Notes under the pieces: generated by a model
Seen by the model: only the letters and a program-made list of their open reading frames with translations
Databases searched by the model: none
Told to the model about the DNA's origin: nothing
Made by a program: the position numbers and the translations under genes
Shown: positions 1 to 11,184 of the stretch, piece by piece
Layout of the letters: each line of letters begins with the position of its first letter
Numbering within the stretch: position 1 is the stretch's first letter
From: Planctomycetota bacterium
GTDB taxonomy: Bacteria > Planctomycetota > Phycisphaerae > Phycisphaerales > SM1A02
Direction of reading: 5' to 3'
DNA: 47,498 bases
Assembly (NCBI GenBank): GCA_024226535.1
Contig: JAAELP010000359.1
Span: 1 to 47,498 of the forward strand

Positions 1-164
1 GACTTATCGGCGCGAGATCGTCGTCGCTGGCAAGGCGACGCGACGCTGGCATATCCATGGATACGTCGAGGAGCGGCAACGCAGCCAGCGGCGGCGAGGT
101 CCGTCGATATGTTACAAGATGTTTGGCGGACACCACTAGCAACCCGTCGCCGATTGCTCCGCGA
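1..164. other. Left-edge intergenic segment, nothing firm
   Basis: This stretch lies downstream of the stop codon of the giant minus-strand gene ending at 165. A short open frame in it on the plus strand continues antisense into that gene and has no recognisable protein character. A weak self-complementary stretch near positions 20-45 (GTCGC and GCGAC arms) is not followed by a T-run on either strand, so I do not call a terminator. Confidence 0.4.
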
Positions 165-3100
165 TCAGTTCATCGCCTCCATCACCATGAACGCGTCCGC
201 CATGTTCACGTCTCCGTTCTCGTCGAGATCCTCGTAACAATCAACGCATGGTCCCCAGGCCGAGAGGACCTGCATGAGGTCCGTGAAGTTCACGACCCCG
301 TCGGCGTTCACGTCGCCGGGCAGGCCCGCGTCGGCCACGAACCCCACGAGCCGGGACGCGCCGTACTGGTCGCCCTCCGCCAGGGGCTGTGAGCACGACG
401 TGTGGAACTCCGTGGTCTGGAGCAGCGTCCCACCCGGTCCGTCGAGCACGTGCACGTAGGTCGTCTTCTTGAGCCGGTCCCGGTCCGCGTTGCCCGCCGT
501 CAGGTCGAACCCCTGGCCGAGCGACACCCAGCCCTCGAACCACACCAGGGCGTTACCGCCACCGTACTCCTCGCTCGTACCGAGGATGTAGGCGTTCATC
601 GGGAGCACCCCGATGAACTGGTTGCACTCCACCTTGCAGCGATCCTGACCGTGGCTCGTGGCGTCACACGACGCCGACGTGTACTCCATGGAGAGGATCG
701 CCGGCCTGACGCCGTCGCCAGGACACAGGTTGACCGGGGCCGACGGTTCGAACGAACAGAGGTCCAGTTCGCAGACCTCCGTGTTGCCCTGGGCATCCAC
801 GACGGTCACGATGAGCACCGCGGTGCTCGACGCGATGAGCAACGGATGCTCGCCTTCGCCGGGGATCGCGATACAGCACGGTTCGCCGCCACCGCTGGAA
901 TTACTGGCGCTGCTGCTGCCGCTGCCGAGGCCGCTCTTGCTGCTGCCATAGTCGGCCGCCGCGTCCTCGCCGTAGGACCCGCTGCTGCTCAGCGAGCTTC
1001 CGCTCGCCGAACTCCCCGACGCCCCCGACGGGCATCCGCAGTCGCCGGCCGAACCCGAGCCGTGGCTGCCGCTGGACGCGCCGCTCTCGCTGCCGGAGCC
1101 CGAGCTGCCGGAACCGTCGGCGGCGGTGGCGCTGTCGTCATGATCATCATGGCACACGCACACGAGGTCGAGGATCTGCCCGTTGGTGACCTCGACGACC
1201 TCGCAGCCGATGTCGATCACCGCCGTCGTCTCGAAGGGCTCGCAGGTGCCGGTCACCTCCCACGCGACGCGGATCCGCTGACCCGGGGAGCCTCCGCTCC
1301 CGCCAGAGTCGGACGCCGCGCTGGACCCGCTGGCGCTGGACCCGCTCGATCCGCTCTCGCTGGAGCCGCTCATCCCGGAGTCGCTGGAGCCCACCGATCC
1401 GCTCGCGCTGCCGCCGGAGTACCCGTCGTCGGGGTCCGACGCCTCGCTCGACCCGTCGCAACTGGATCCGCTGGACCCGCTCGCGCTGGAGCCGCTGTTC
1501 CCGCTCGAGGAGCTCGAGCCTTCCGACCCGCTCGCGCTGCCGGAGCTGCCCGAACCTTGGACGAACTCGGCATCGCACTCGATCTCGAGTTCGCACTCAC
1601 CCGAGCACGTCACCGTGACCGCGGTATCGCCGATGCCGAGGCAGCCGGCGGCGTCGGTCACGAAGATCTCGAACTGGGCCGAGGTGCCGTTGGCGCCGGC
1701 CGTGTACGTGATCGTCGCGGTGTCCTGCCCCCCGGTGATGGCCCAACCGGGATCGCCGGTGACCGTCCACGAGATGTTGTACGGCGGCGTACCGCCGACG
1801 ATCTCGGCGGTGAGCAGGTTTCCTTCCGATTCGCACACGGGCTGCGGATCGGGGGCGGTGAGCGTCACCGTCGGCGGATCGTTCACCGTGAGCGTGCCGC
1901 ACGCGGTGCCGGTGCAGCCGGCGGCATCCGTGACGATCACGCAGTAATCGTCGGCCGTCGTGACCGAGATGCACTCGGTGTTCTCGGCCGTCCTCCACTC
2001 GTACGTGTACGGCGGCGTGCCGCCCGTCACCGTCGCGCAGAACTCGGCGGCGGGATCACCCTCGCAGATCGTCGCGTCGTTGACGGCGACCTCGATCGTG
2101 ACCACGGTCAGCGTGGCCACCGCATTGGCGACGCACAGGTTGTCATCGGTCACGGTGAGCGCGTAGTCACCGGCCTCGTCGACGGTGATGCACTCCGTGT
2201 CGGCCGTGAACCCGCCGGGGCCGGTCCACGCGTAAGCGTACGGTGGCGTGCCACCGAGCACGGTCGGGCAGAACTCGTGGGTCGCACGGTCACAGATCGT
2301 CGCGTCGTCGACCGCGGCGGCGATCTCCGTCACCGTCAGCGTGGCCGTCGCCTCGGCGGTGCACGCGTTGGCATCGGTGACGGTGAGCGCGTAGTCGCCC
2401 GCCTCGCCGACCGTGATGCACTCCGTGTCGGCCGTGAACCCACCGGGGCCCGTCCACGCGTATGTCAGCGGCGCCGTGCCGCCGGTCACCGTCGGACAGA
2501 ACTCGTGGGTCGCGCCGTCACAGATCGTCGCGTCGTCGACCGTGACGGCGATCTCCGTCACCGTCAGCGTGGCCGTCGTGCTGTCGAAGCAGTCGTTGGC
2601 ATCGGTGACCGTGAGGGCGTAGTCGCCCGCGACATCCACCGTGATGCACTCCGTGTCGGCCGTGAACCCGCCCGGGCCCGTCCACGCGTACGTCAGCGGC
2701 GCCGTGCCGCCGATCACCGTCGGACAGAACTCGTGGGGCGCGCCGTCACAGATCGTCGCGTCGTCGACCGTGACGGTGATCTCCGTCACCGTCAGCGTGG
2801 CCGTCGTGCTGTCGAAGCAGTCGCTCGCATCGGTGACCGTGAGGGCGTAGTCGCCCGCGACATCCACCGTGATGCACTCGGTGTCGGCCGTGAACCCGCC
2901 GGGGCCCGTCCACGCGTATGTCAGCGGCGCCGTGCCGCCGATCACCGTCGGGCAGAACTCGTGATCGGCGCCTTCGCAGATCGTCGCGTCGTCGACGGTC
3001 ACGGTAATCTCGGTCACGGTGAGCGTGGCCGTCGTGTCGTCGAAGCAGCCGTTGGCGTCGGTCACCGTGAGCTCGTAGTCGCCCGCGGCGTCCACCGTGA

Positions 3101-6100
3101 TGCACTCGGTGTCGGCCGTGAAGCCGCCCGGTCCCGTCCACGCGTAGGTGAGCGGCGGCGTGCCGCCGGTCACCGTCGGGCAGAACTCGTGGGTCGCACC
3201 GTCACAGATCGTCGCGTCGTCGACGATAGCCACCACCTCGACCTCGGTCAGGGTCGCGTCGTCCATGCCGCTGCAGCCCTGTCCGTCCTGATCGGTCACG
3301 GTGACCTGGTACACGCCGGGCACGTCCACCGTGATGCACTCGGTATCCGCGGTGAACCCGAAGGGACCCGTCCAGGCGTAGACGAACGGCGGCGTGCCGC
3401 CGGTCAGCGTCGGGCAGAACTCGTGCTCGGCGCCTTCGCAGATCGTCGCGTCATCAAGCGTGACGTTCAGCGAGCCGATGGTCAGCACCGCGCTGTCGGT
3501 GCCCGAGCACTGGAGGTCGTCGAACACCGTCAGCGTGTACGTGCCGGCCACGTCCACGGTGATGCACTCGGTGTCGGCGGTGAACCCGCCGGGACCGGTC
3601 CACGCGTAGACGTACGGCGCCGTGCCGCCGGTCACCGTCGGGCAGAACTCGTGGCTCTGGCCCTCGCAGACGGTGGCATCGTCGACGACGACCGAAATGG
3701 TCGTCACGGTCAGCGTCGCGTCGGCGGTGGCCATGCAATCGTTGGCGTCGGTGACGGTCAGCGCGTAGTCGCCTGCGATGTCCACCGTGATGCACTCGGT
3801 GTCGGCCGTGAACCCGCCGGGGCCGGTCCACGCGTACGTCAGCATCCCCGTGCCGCCGGTCACCGTCGGGCAGAACTGGTGCGTCTGCCCCTCGCAGATC
3901 GTCGCGTCGTCCACGGTTGCGGTGATCGTCGTCACCGTCAGCGTGGCTCCGGCCCCGGAGCTGCACCCGTTGGCGTCGGTCACGGTGACCGTGTAGAGGC
4001 CGGCCGTGTCCACGGTGATGCACTCGCCGGACTCGCCGGTGCTCCAGAAGTAGGTCAGCGGTGGCGTCCCGCCGACGACCGTGGCGCAGAACATGTGGGT
4101 CTCGCCCGAGCAGATCGTCGCGTCGTCGACCATGGCGGTGATCGTGGTCACGGACAGGGTCGCCATGGCGGTGCCCACGCAGCCGTTGTCGTCGGTGACC
4201 GTCAGCGCGTAGATGCCGGCGTCGCCGACGGTGATGCACTCGGTGGCGGCGGTGAAGCCGCCGGGCCCCGTCCACGCGTACGTGAGCGGCGTCGTCCCGC
4301 CGATGATCGTCGGGCAGAACATGTGCGTCTGGTTCTCGCAGATCGTTTCGTCGTCCACGGTCACGTCGATCGTCGTCACGGTGAGCGTGGCGTCGTCAGT
4401 GCCCGTGCAGCCGTTGTCGTCGGTGACGGTCAGCGCGTAGACGCCGGCGGTGCCGACGGTGATGCACTCGGTGGCAGCCGTGAAGCCGCCGGGACCCGTC
4501 CACGCGTACGACAGCGGCGCCGTGCCGCCGACCACCGTCGGGCAGAACTGGTGCGTCTCGCCTTCGCAGATCGTCTCGTCGTCCACGGTCACGGTGATCG
4601 TGGTAACGGTCAGGATCGCCGAGTCGCTGCCGTTGCAGCCCTCGCCATCCTGGTCGGTCACGGTGACCGAGTACATGCCGGGCGTGCCGACGGTGATGCA
4701 CTCGGTGCCGGCCGTGAAGCCGCCCGGACCCGTCCACGCGTACGTGTACGGCGGCGTGCCGCCGATGACCGTCGGACAGAACTGGTGCGTCTGGCCTTCA
4801 CAGATCGTCGCGTCGTCAACGGTCACTTCGAGCGCGCCGAACGAGAGCGTGGCGTCGTCGCTTCCGATGCACTGGAGCGCGTCGGTCACGGTCAGGATGT
4901 ACGTGCCGGGGGTGCCGACGGTGATGCACTCGGTGGTGGCCGTGAAGCCACCGGGACCCGTCCAGTCGTACGTGAACGGCGGCGTGCCGCCGGTGACCGT
5001 CGGGCAGAAGGTGTGCATCTCCTCCACGCAGACGGTCGCGTCCTCGACCACGACGTCGGGCGAGGTGACGGTCAGCGTCGCGTCGTCCGTCGCCTGGCAT
5101 CCCTCGTTGTCGAGGTCCGTGACGGTCACGCTGTAGGTGCCGGGCGTGCCGACGGTAATGCACATCGTGTCGGCGGTGAAGCCGCCGGGGCCGGTCCACG
5201 CGTACGCGTACGGGGGCGTCCCGCCGGTTGCGTTTGCGCAGAACTCGTACGTGTCGCCCTGGCACACGGTGGCGTCGTCGACGGTCACCGCGAGGTCCGA
5301 GAGCGTGATGACCGCGTCGTCGGACGCCGTCTCCTGAGCGGAGTCGGTCACCGTGACCGAGTAGATGCCGGGCACGGACACCGTGATGCACTCCGTGCCC
5401 GCCGTGAAGCCGCCGGGGCCGGTCCAGGCGTAGGTGAAGGGAGGCGTTCCGCCCGTCGCGACCGCGCAGGTACTCGCGGTTTCACCCGGGCACAGCACCG
5501 CGTCGTCGGCCGTGACCATCAGGGGATCGGCCACCGGGACGCACGTCAGCTCCGCGACGTAGGACGACGGGCACGGCACGCCGGCGAAGGCCGACGGGGC
5601 GATGAAGACATACCAGATGCCCGGTTCGAGCGTGTTCGTCACGCTGATCGACTCGCCGCCCTGGGAGATCGCGAACGAGCCCACGACGAAACCCGCCTCG
5701 TTGAGGGTGGTGACTGCGTGGCCCACGGTCGCCGTCGCCTCCCACGTCACCTCCGCGGCGAACGTGAGATCCAGCCGGTACCAGTCGGTATCGCGTTGGG
5801 GCATACCGGCGGTCTCGTACGTTCCGAAACGGCCGCAGATGATGTTCGTGCACTCGATGTCGGAGAACACCGAGGGATCCGAGTTGAAGCCGCCGTTGAA
5901 CTCGTCGACGTAGCCGTCGAAGCAGTCCGGCTCGCCCTCCGGGATCTGGCCGATCATGCACACGATCGGACCCTCGCCGTCCTCGGCGCTGGCGGGGATG
6001 TCCCGCAGCGGCAGCGGCGTCCCGACGTCGGTGGTCCAGGCCTGCGGGAGCACGTTGTAGCTCCCGCTGGCGGCGTCCACGTCGACGCGGGCCTCGGTGA

Positions 6101-6410
6101 GCCCCGCGGGCAGGAAGAGGTCGATGACCGTGACGTCGTACGCGGGAGCGACCGCGGTCAACGTAACCTCGTCGCCGTGGAGCACCGCGTAGTGCGACCA
6201 GTCGCGCAGGACCGTCGCCGGCATCTCCTGATCGCCCGGCGCGAGCAGCGTCGCCAGCGATCCGGCGATCGGCTGCCCCTCGTCATCGACGATCCGGATG
6301 TGCAGGGTGCGCGCGGGTTGCGACTCGTCCGCCGCCACCGCGACCCCGGTCGAACAGAGCGTCAGGACCACGGCGCCAAGGGCGCCGGCCGCACGTCGAA
6401 ACCTGAACAT
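165..6410 (-). CDS. Giant secreted protein with ~16 tandem SprB/PKD-like repeats, Ser/Gly inserts and dockerin-like C-terminus
   Basis: A 2081-residue exported protein. The start ATG at 6410 is preceded by AAGGAG with 6 nt spacing. Residues 1-27 form a signal peptide (MFRFRR, hydrophobic core, AVAA cleavage region). Residues about 150-295 form a domain with E-G-E-P-x-C-F and F-N-G-G motifs that is also present in the neighbour at 7687-10722. Residues about 298-1510 hold 16 tandem units of about 76 residues; the consensus has V-D-D-A-T-I-C, G-G-T-P-P, Y-A-W-T-G-P-G-G-F-T, E-C-I-T-V and Y-x-L-T-V-T-D. A 17th, divergent unit follows. Next comes a HYR-like domain interrupted by two Ser/Gly/Ala-rich inserts (about residues 1618-1709 and 1760-1842), then a domain beginning near P-A-I-L-S-M-E-Y-T, and two dockerin-like Ca-binding motifs with W-G-P-C at the very end. 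A cell-surface or extracellular adhesin or matrix role is inference; no enzyme motif is visible. The four cysteine-bearing positions per repeat suggest disulphides. Confidence 0.9.
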   Translation of the reverse strand: MFRFRRAAGALGAVVLTLCSTGVAVAADESQPARTLHIRIVDDEGQPIAGSLATLLAPGDQEMPATVLRDWSHYAVLHGDEVTLTAVAPAYDVTVIDLFLPAGLTEARVDVDAASGSYNVLPQAWTTDVGTPLPLRDIPASAEDGEGPIVCMIGQIPEGEPDCFDGYVDEFNGGFNSDPSVFSDIECTNIICGRFGTYETAGMPQRDTDWYRLDLTFAAEVTWEATATVGHAVTTLNEAGFVVGSFAISQGGESISVTNTLEPGIWYVFIAPSAFAGVPCPSSYVAELTCVPVADPLMVTADDAVLCPGETASTCAVATGGTPPFTYAWTGPGGFTAGTECITVSVPGIYSVTVTDSAQETASDDAVITLSDLAVTVDDATVCQGDTYEFCANATGGTPPYAYAWTGPGGFTADTMCITVGTPGTYSVTVTDLDNEGCQATDDATLTVTSPDVVVEDATVCVEEMHTFCPTVTGGTPPFTYDWTGPGGFTATTECITVGTPGTYILTVTDALQCIGSDDATLSFGALEVTVDDATICEGQTHQFCPTVIGGTPPYTYAWTGPGGFTAGTECITVGTPGMYSVTVTDQDGEGCNGSDSAILTVTTITVTVDDETICEGETHQFCPTVVGGTAPLSYAWTGPGGFTAATECITVGTAGVYALTVTDDNGCTGTDDATLTVTTIDVTVDDETICENQTHMFCPTIIGGTTPLTYAWTGPGGFTAATECITVGDAGIYALTVTDDNGCVGTAMATLSVTTITAMVDDATICSGETHMFCATVVGGTPPLTYFWSTGESGECITVDTAGLYTVTVTDANGCSSGAGATLTVTTITATVDDATICEGQTHQFCPTVTGGTGMLTYAWTGPGGFTADTECITVDIAGDYALTVTDANDCMATADATLTVTTISVVVDDATVCEGQSHEFCPTVTGGTAPYVYAWTGPGGFTADTECITVDVAGTYTLTVFDDLQCSGTDSAVLTIGSLNVTLDDATICEGAEHEFCPTLTGGTPPFVYAWTGPFGFTADTECITVDVPGVYQVTVTDQDGQGCSGMDDATLTEVEVVAIVDDATICDGATHEFCPTVTGGTPPLTYAWTGPGGFTADTECITVDAAGDYELTVTDANGCFDDTTATLTVTEITVTVDDATICEGADHEFCPTVIGGTAPLTYAWTGPGGFTADTECITVDVAGDYALTVTDASDCFDSTTATLTVTEITVTVDDATICDGAPHEFCPTVIGGTAPLTYAWTGPGGFTADTECITVDVAGDYALTVTDANDCFDSTTATLTVTEIAVTVDDATICDGATHEFCPTVTGGTAPLTYAWTGPGGFTADTECITVGEAGDYALTVTDANACTAEATATLTVTEIAAAVDDATICDRATHEFCPTVLGGTPPYAYAWTGPGGFTADTECITVDEAGDYALTVTDDNLCVANAVATLTVVTIEVAVNDATICEGDPAAEFCATVTGGTPPYTYEWRTAENTECISVTTADDYCVIVTDAAGCTGTACGTLTVNDPPTVTLTAPDPQPVCESEGNLLTAEIVGGTPPYNISWTVTGDPGWAITGGQDTATITYTAGANGTSAQFEIFVTDAAGCLGIGDTAVTVTCSGECELEIECDAEFVQGSGSSGSASGSEGSSSSSGNSGSSASGSSGSSCDGSSEASDPDDGYSGGSASGSVGSSDSGMSGSSESGSSGSSASGSSAASDSGGSGGSPGQRIRVAWEVTGTCEPFETTAVIDIGCEVVEVTNGQILDLVCVCHDDHDDSATAADGSGSSGSGSESGASSGSHGSGSAGDCGCPSGASGSSASGSSLSSSGSYGEDAAADYGSSKSGLGSGSSSASNSSGGGEPCCIAIPGEGEHPLLIASSTAVLIVTVVDAQGNTEVCELDLCSFEPSAPVNLCPGDGVRPAILSMEYTSASCDATSHGQDRCKVECNQFIGVLPMNAYILGTSEEYGGGNALVWFEGWVSLGQGFDLTAGNADRDRLKKTTYVHVLDGPGGTLLQTTEFHTSCSQPLAEGDQYGASRLVGFVADAGLPGDVNADGVVNFTDLMQVLSAWGPCVDCYEDLDENGDVNMADAFMVMEAMN
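1603..5520 (-). repeat. Tandem array of ~228-bp coding repeats (16 regular units plus 1 divergent)
   Basis: These in-frame repeats sit inside the giant secreted protein gene. The regular units occupy about 1881-5520, averaging 228 bp (76 residues); the divergent unit fills about 1603-1880. Unit 7 (near 4000) is shortened, lacking the W-T-G-P-G-G-F-T segment, and unit 16 is also degenerate there. The units covering about 2413-2640 and 2641-2868 are nearly identical at DNA level and exactly 228 bp apart, which indicates a recent duplication. Units toward the protein N-terminus are more divergent. Confidence 0.9.
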
Positions 6411-6694
6411 CGTCGTCTCCTTCCGGCATGTCCGCCGCCGGCGAGACGAAGCTCACCCTTCCGCGCACGGGCCGATCGCCCGCGCGGTTCAGCGCGCGCC
6501 CCGCCAACCGGTCATCATTCGCCTCATACCGATGCCGGCGACGCGACGCCCGGATTCGCGTCTGACCCTGTTCGTGATGGGTGTTCCCTCCGGCACCGCA
6601 GCCCATCGTACCGAAAAGACCCGGCCCAACGAAGTCGAAGATCACCCCGATCTGACGCGATTCCCGCGGGGCAGGGTCGCTTGGAGTACCTAAG
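6411..6694. promoter_or_regulatory. Intergenic leader and presumed promoter region of the giant secreted protein gene
   Basis: A 284-nt gap between the start of the giant gene (6410) and the stop of the membrane protein gene (6695), both on the minus strand. The ribosome-binding site AAGGAG lies about 6 nt before the ATG. No convincing -35/-10 pair and no strong terminator hairpin could be assigned by eye. Open frames crossing this gap are Arg/Pro-rich and look like high-GC shadows. Confidence 0.4.
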
Positions 6695-7573
6695 TTAACA
6701 AGAACTCCCATTGTCGGGCTCGTTTGGCTCCGGCGCACCGAATCTGAACGTAAGACGCGTCTCCTTCGCGACCCGGAAGAGGTGGCCGAGGAACGCCAAC
6801 CACAGGAGCGTCGTGCCGAACATCTCGACGCACTCCTCCAGCGACTTCTGGAAGTGGCGCAGCGCGTCGTACCCCGTCCGATGGAAGCGCTCGCGGGCCC
6901 ACTCGTTGACGCTGGTGTGCTCGGTGAGCCAGGTGAACGGGTTCCACGGGTGGTCCTTCCCGAGGCCTTCCACGAAGTCGAGGCCGATCGCGGTCACGTA
7001 GCATCCGAGCGCCAGGATGACGAGCAGACGCGCCCGCGGACGACGCAACTCTCGCCACAGGAAGACCGCCAGGAACACGCCCATCACCGCGAAGAACGGC
7101 AGCACTGCGATCTGCCACGAGTAGCTCGGGAACTGCTCGAGGATTCGAGCGGCGAGCGTCGGCGCCTCGTCGGACCCAACGGCTCCCTTGTTGATCGCCT
7201 TGAAGGTGGTCCCCAGACGCTCGTGGATCGTGGCCCCGTCGTCGGCGGACATGAACGAGAAGAACACGGCAAGCACGAGCCAGCCGATCTGTCTCCACCG
7301 CGACGCGCCGCCCGCCCGGGCGCAGACCAGCAGCGCCCAGACCGTCAGCGCCAGCAGCGTCGTCTGCGTGACCGCGAACCACGAGGCGAGACCGTCCTCG
7401 CGTGCGGTGTTGAACAGCCGGCGCATCGCGCCGATGTCCGTCAGCCGCCCGTAGTTGACGTGGTAGTCGAGGGCGAAGAACAGGAGCTGCGCCGAGACGC
7501 AGAAGACGAAGATCCCCGCCAGCCAGCGATCGGCGCGAACGGTCAGCTCGAGAGGTCGTGTCGGGTCGGTCAC
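6695..7573 (-). CDS. Multi-pass membrane protein of unknown function
   Basis: A 292-residue hydrophobic protein I cannot assign to a named family. It has about six predicted membrane segments, near residues 14-35, 60-85, 90-110, 150-175, 180-205 and 260-280. Charged motifs sit next to the membrane segments: S-A-D-D-G-A-T-I-H-E-R after segment 3 and E-E-C-V-E-M-F before the last segment. Such Asp/Glu/His clusters in membrane helices often mark a functional site, but the role is unknown. The start is GTG; a GGAGG lies only 1 nt upstream, an unusually tight spacing. The upstream gene's terminator ends about 24 nt before the start codon, so either a promoter is embedded there or expression depends on readthrough. 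The protein ends with a Cys. Confidence 0.7.
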   Translation of the reverse strand: MTDPTRPLELTVRADRWLAGIFVFCVSAQLLFFALDYHVNYGRLTDIGAMRRLFNTAREDGLASWFAVTQTTLLALTVWALLVCARAGGASRWRQIGWLVLAVFFSFMSADDGATIHERLGTTFKAINKGAVGSDEAPTLAARILEQFPSYSWQIAVLPFFAVMGVFLAVFLWRELRRPRARLLVILALGCYVTAIGLDFVEGLGKDHPWNPFTWLTEHTSVNEWARERFHRTGYDALRHFQKSLEECVEMFGTTLLWLAFLGHLFRVAKETRLTFRFGAPEPNEPDNGSSC

Positions 7574-7596
7574 GCCTCCATTGTTCCCGAACCCGC

Positions 7597-7636
7597 AAAA
7601 AAAGAAAGGGAGCCAGGATCAAAGATCCTGGCTCCC
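7597..7636 (-). terminator. Rho-independent terminator for the 7687-10722 gene
   Basis: On the minus strand a perfect 13-bp stem (GGGAGCCAGGATC at 7608-7620 paired with 7624-7636) with a 3-nt loop is followed directly by the U-rich tract TTTCTTTTTTT (7607 down to 7597). It lies about 50 nt after the stop codon of the large secreted protein gene. It is one-directional, since no T-run follows on the plus strand. Its T-tract ends only about 24 nt before the GTG of the next gene. Confidence 0.95.
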
Positions 7637-7686
7637 GTTGGGATCAACCTACCGGCCGGAGTGACGAATCACTCCGACGCGTGTGA

Positions 7687-10722
<3,036 letters not shown>

Positions 10723-11184
10723 GTCTTGACTCCTTCCGTAAATCCGCCTTATGGCCCTCCAGGCCGCGCGCGGATCACAAAAACGATGATGCCCCGTGCA
10801 CGACGCACGAGGCCTCTTTCGCTCGACACGATCCGCAGGGGAGCGCAACGAAACAGGTACATTCGACACACGCGGTGGTCTCATGGACCCGGGCGCAGGG
10901 ATCGCCGGCAACGAACCCAATTCCACCCGAATGACCAAAGAATCCCCGCCGTGCTGTCGGCACCGATTCCCCTTCCCTCGAAGTGTCCGAACTCTTGTCA
11001 TGGTACCGAGAACATCACGCGTGCAATACGCGAAAACGAGACTATTTTCGTTCGGACCATGAGTGGATGGGGGGATTCGCCAACCTGGGTTTGCCCAGAT
11101 TCACAGCCCGCTCCGCGACCACGCCGCGCAGCACGTCTTTGCTCCGGTCGGGACCACGACTTACATTTGTCCACGACCCTTGAG
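10723..11184. promoter_or_regulatory. Divergent intergenic region, no gene recognised
   Basis: A 462-nt gap between the start codons of the large secreted protein (minus) and the CRTAC1-type lipoprotein (plus), so it must hold both promoters if each gene has one. It is less GC-rich than its surroundings. Visible features are small: GGAAGGA at 10731-10737 (ribosome-binding site of the minus gene), a CGCGT/ACGCG dyad at 11018-11032, a CGAAAA/TTTTCG dyad at 11031-11050 and a CTGGG/CCCAG hairpin near 11084-11097. None is convincing enough to name an operator or an RNA. Open frames reaching into the gap from both sides are composition artefacts. Confidence 0.45.

Noticed and set aside
1881..5520. 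Regularly spaced repeats that might suggest a CRISPR array
   Set aside because: The period is 228 bp, the units are fully coding and in frame, and there are no short repeats with unique spacers.
402..6698. A 2098-residue open frame on the plus strand, antisense to the giant secreted protein
   Set aside because: It is rich in Arg, His, Gly and Ala with no motifs and mirrors the 228-bp repeats of the opposite strand. The minus frame has a signal peptide, ribosome-binding site and recognisable domains. High GC explains the lack of stops.
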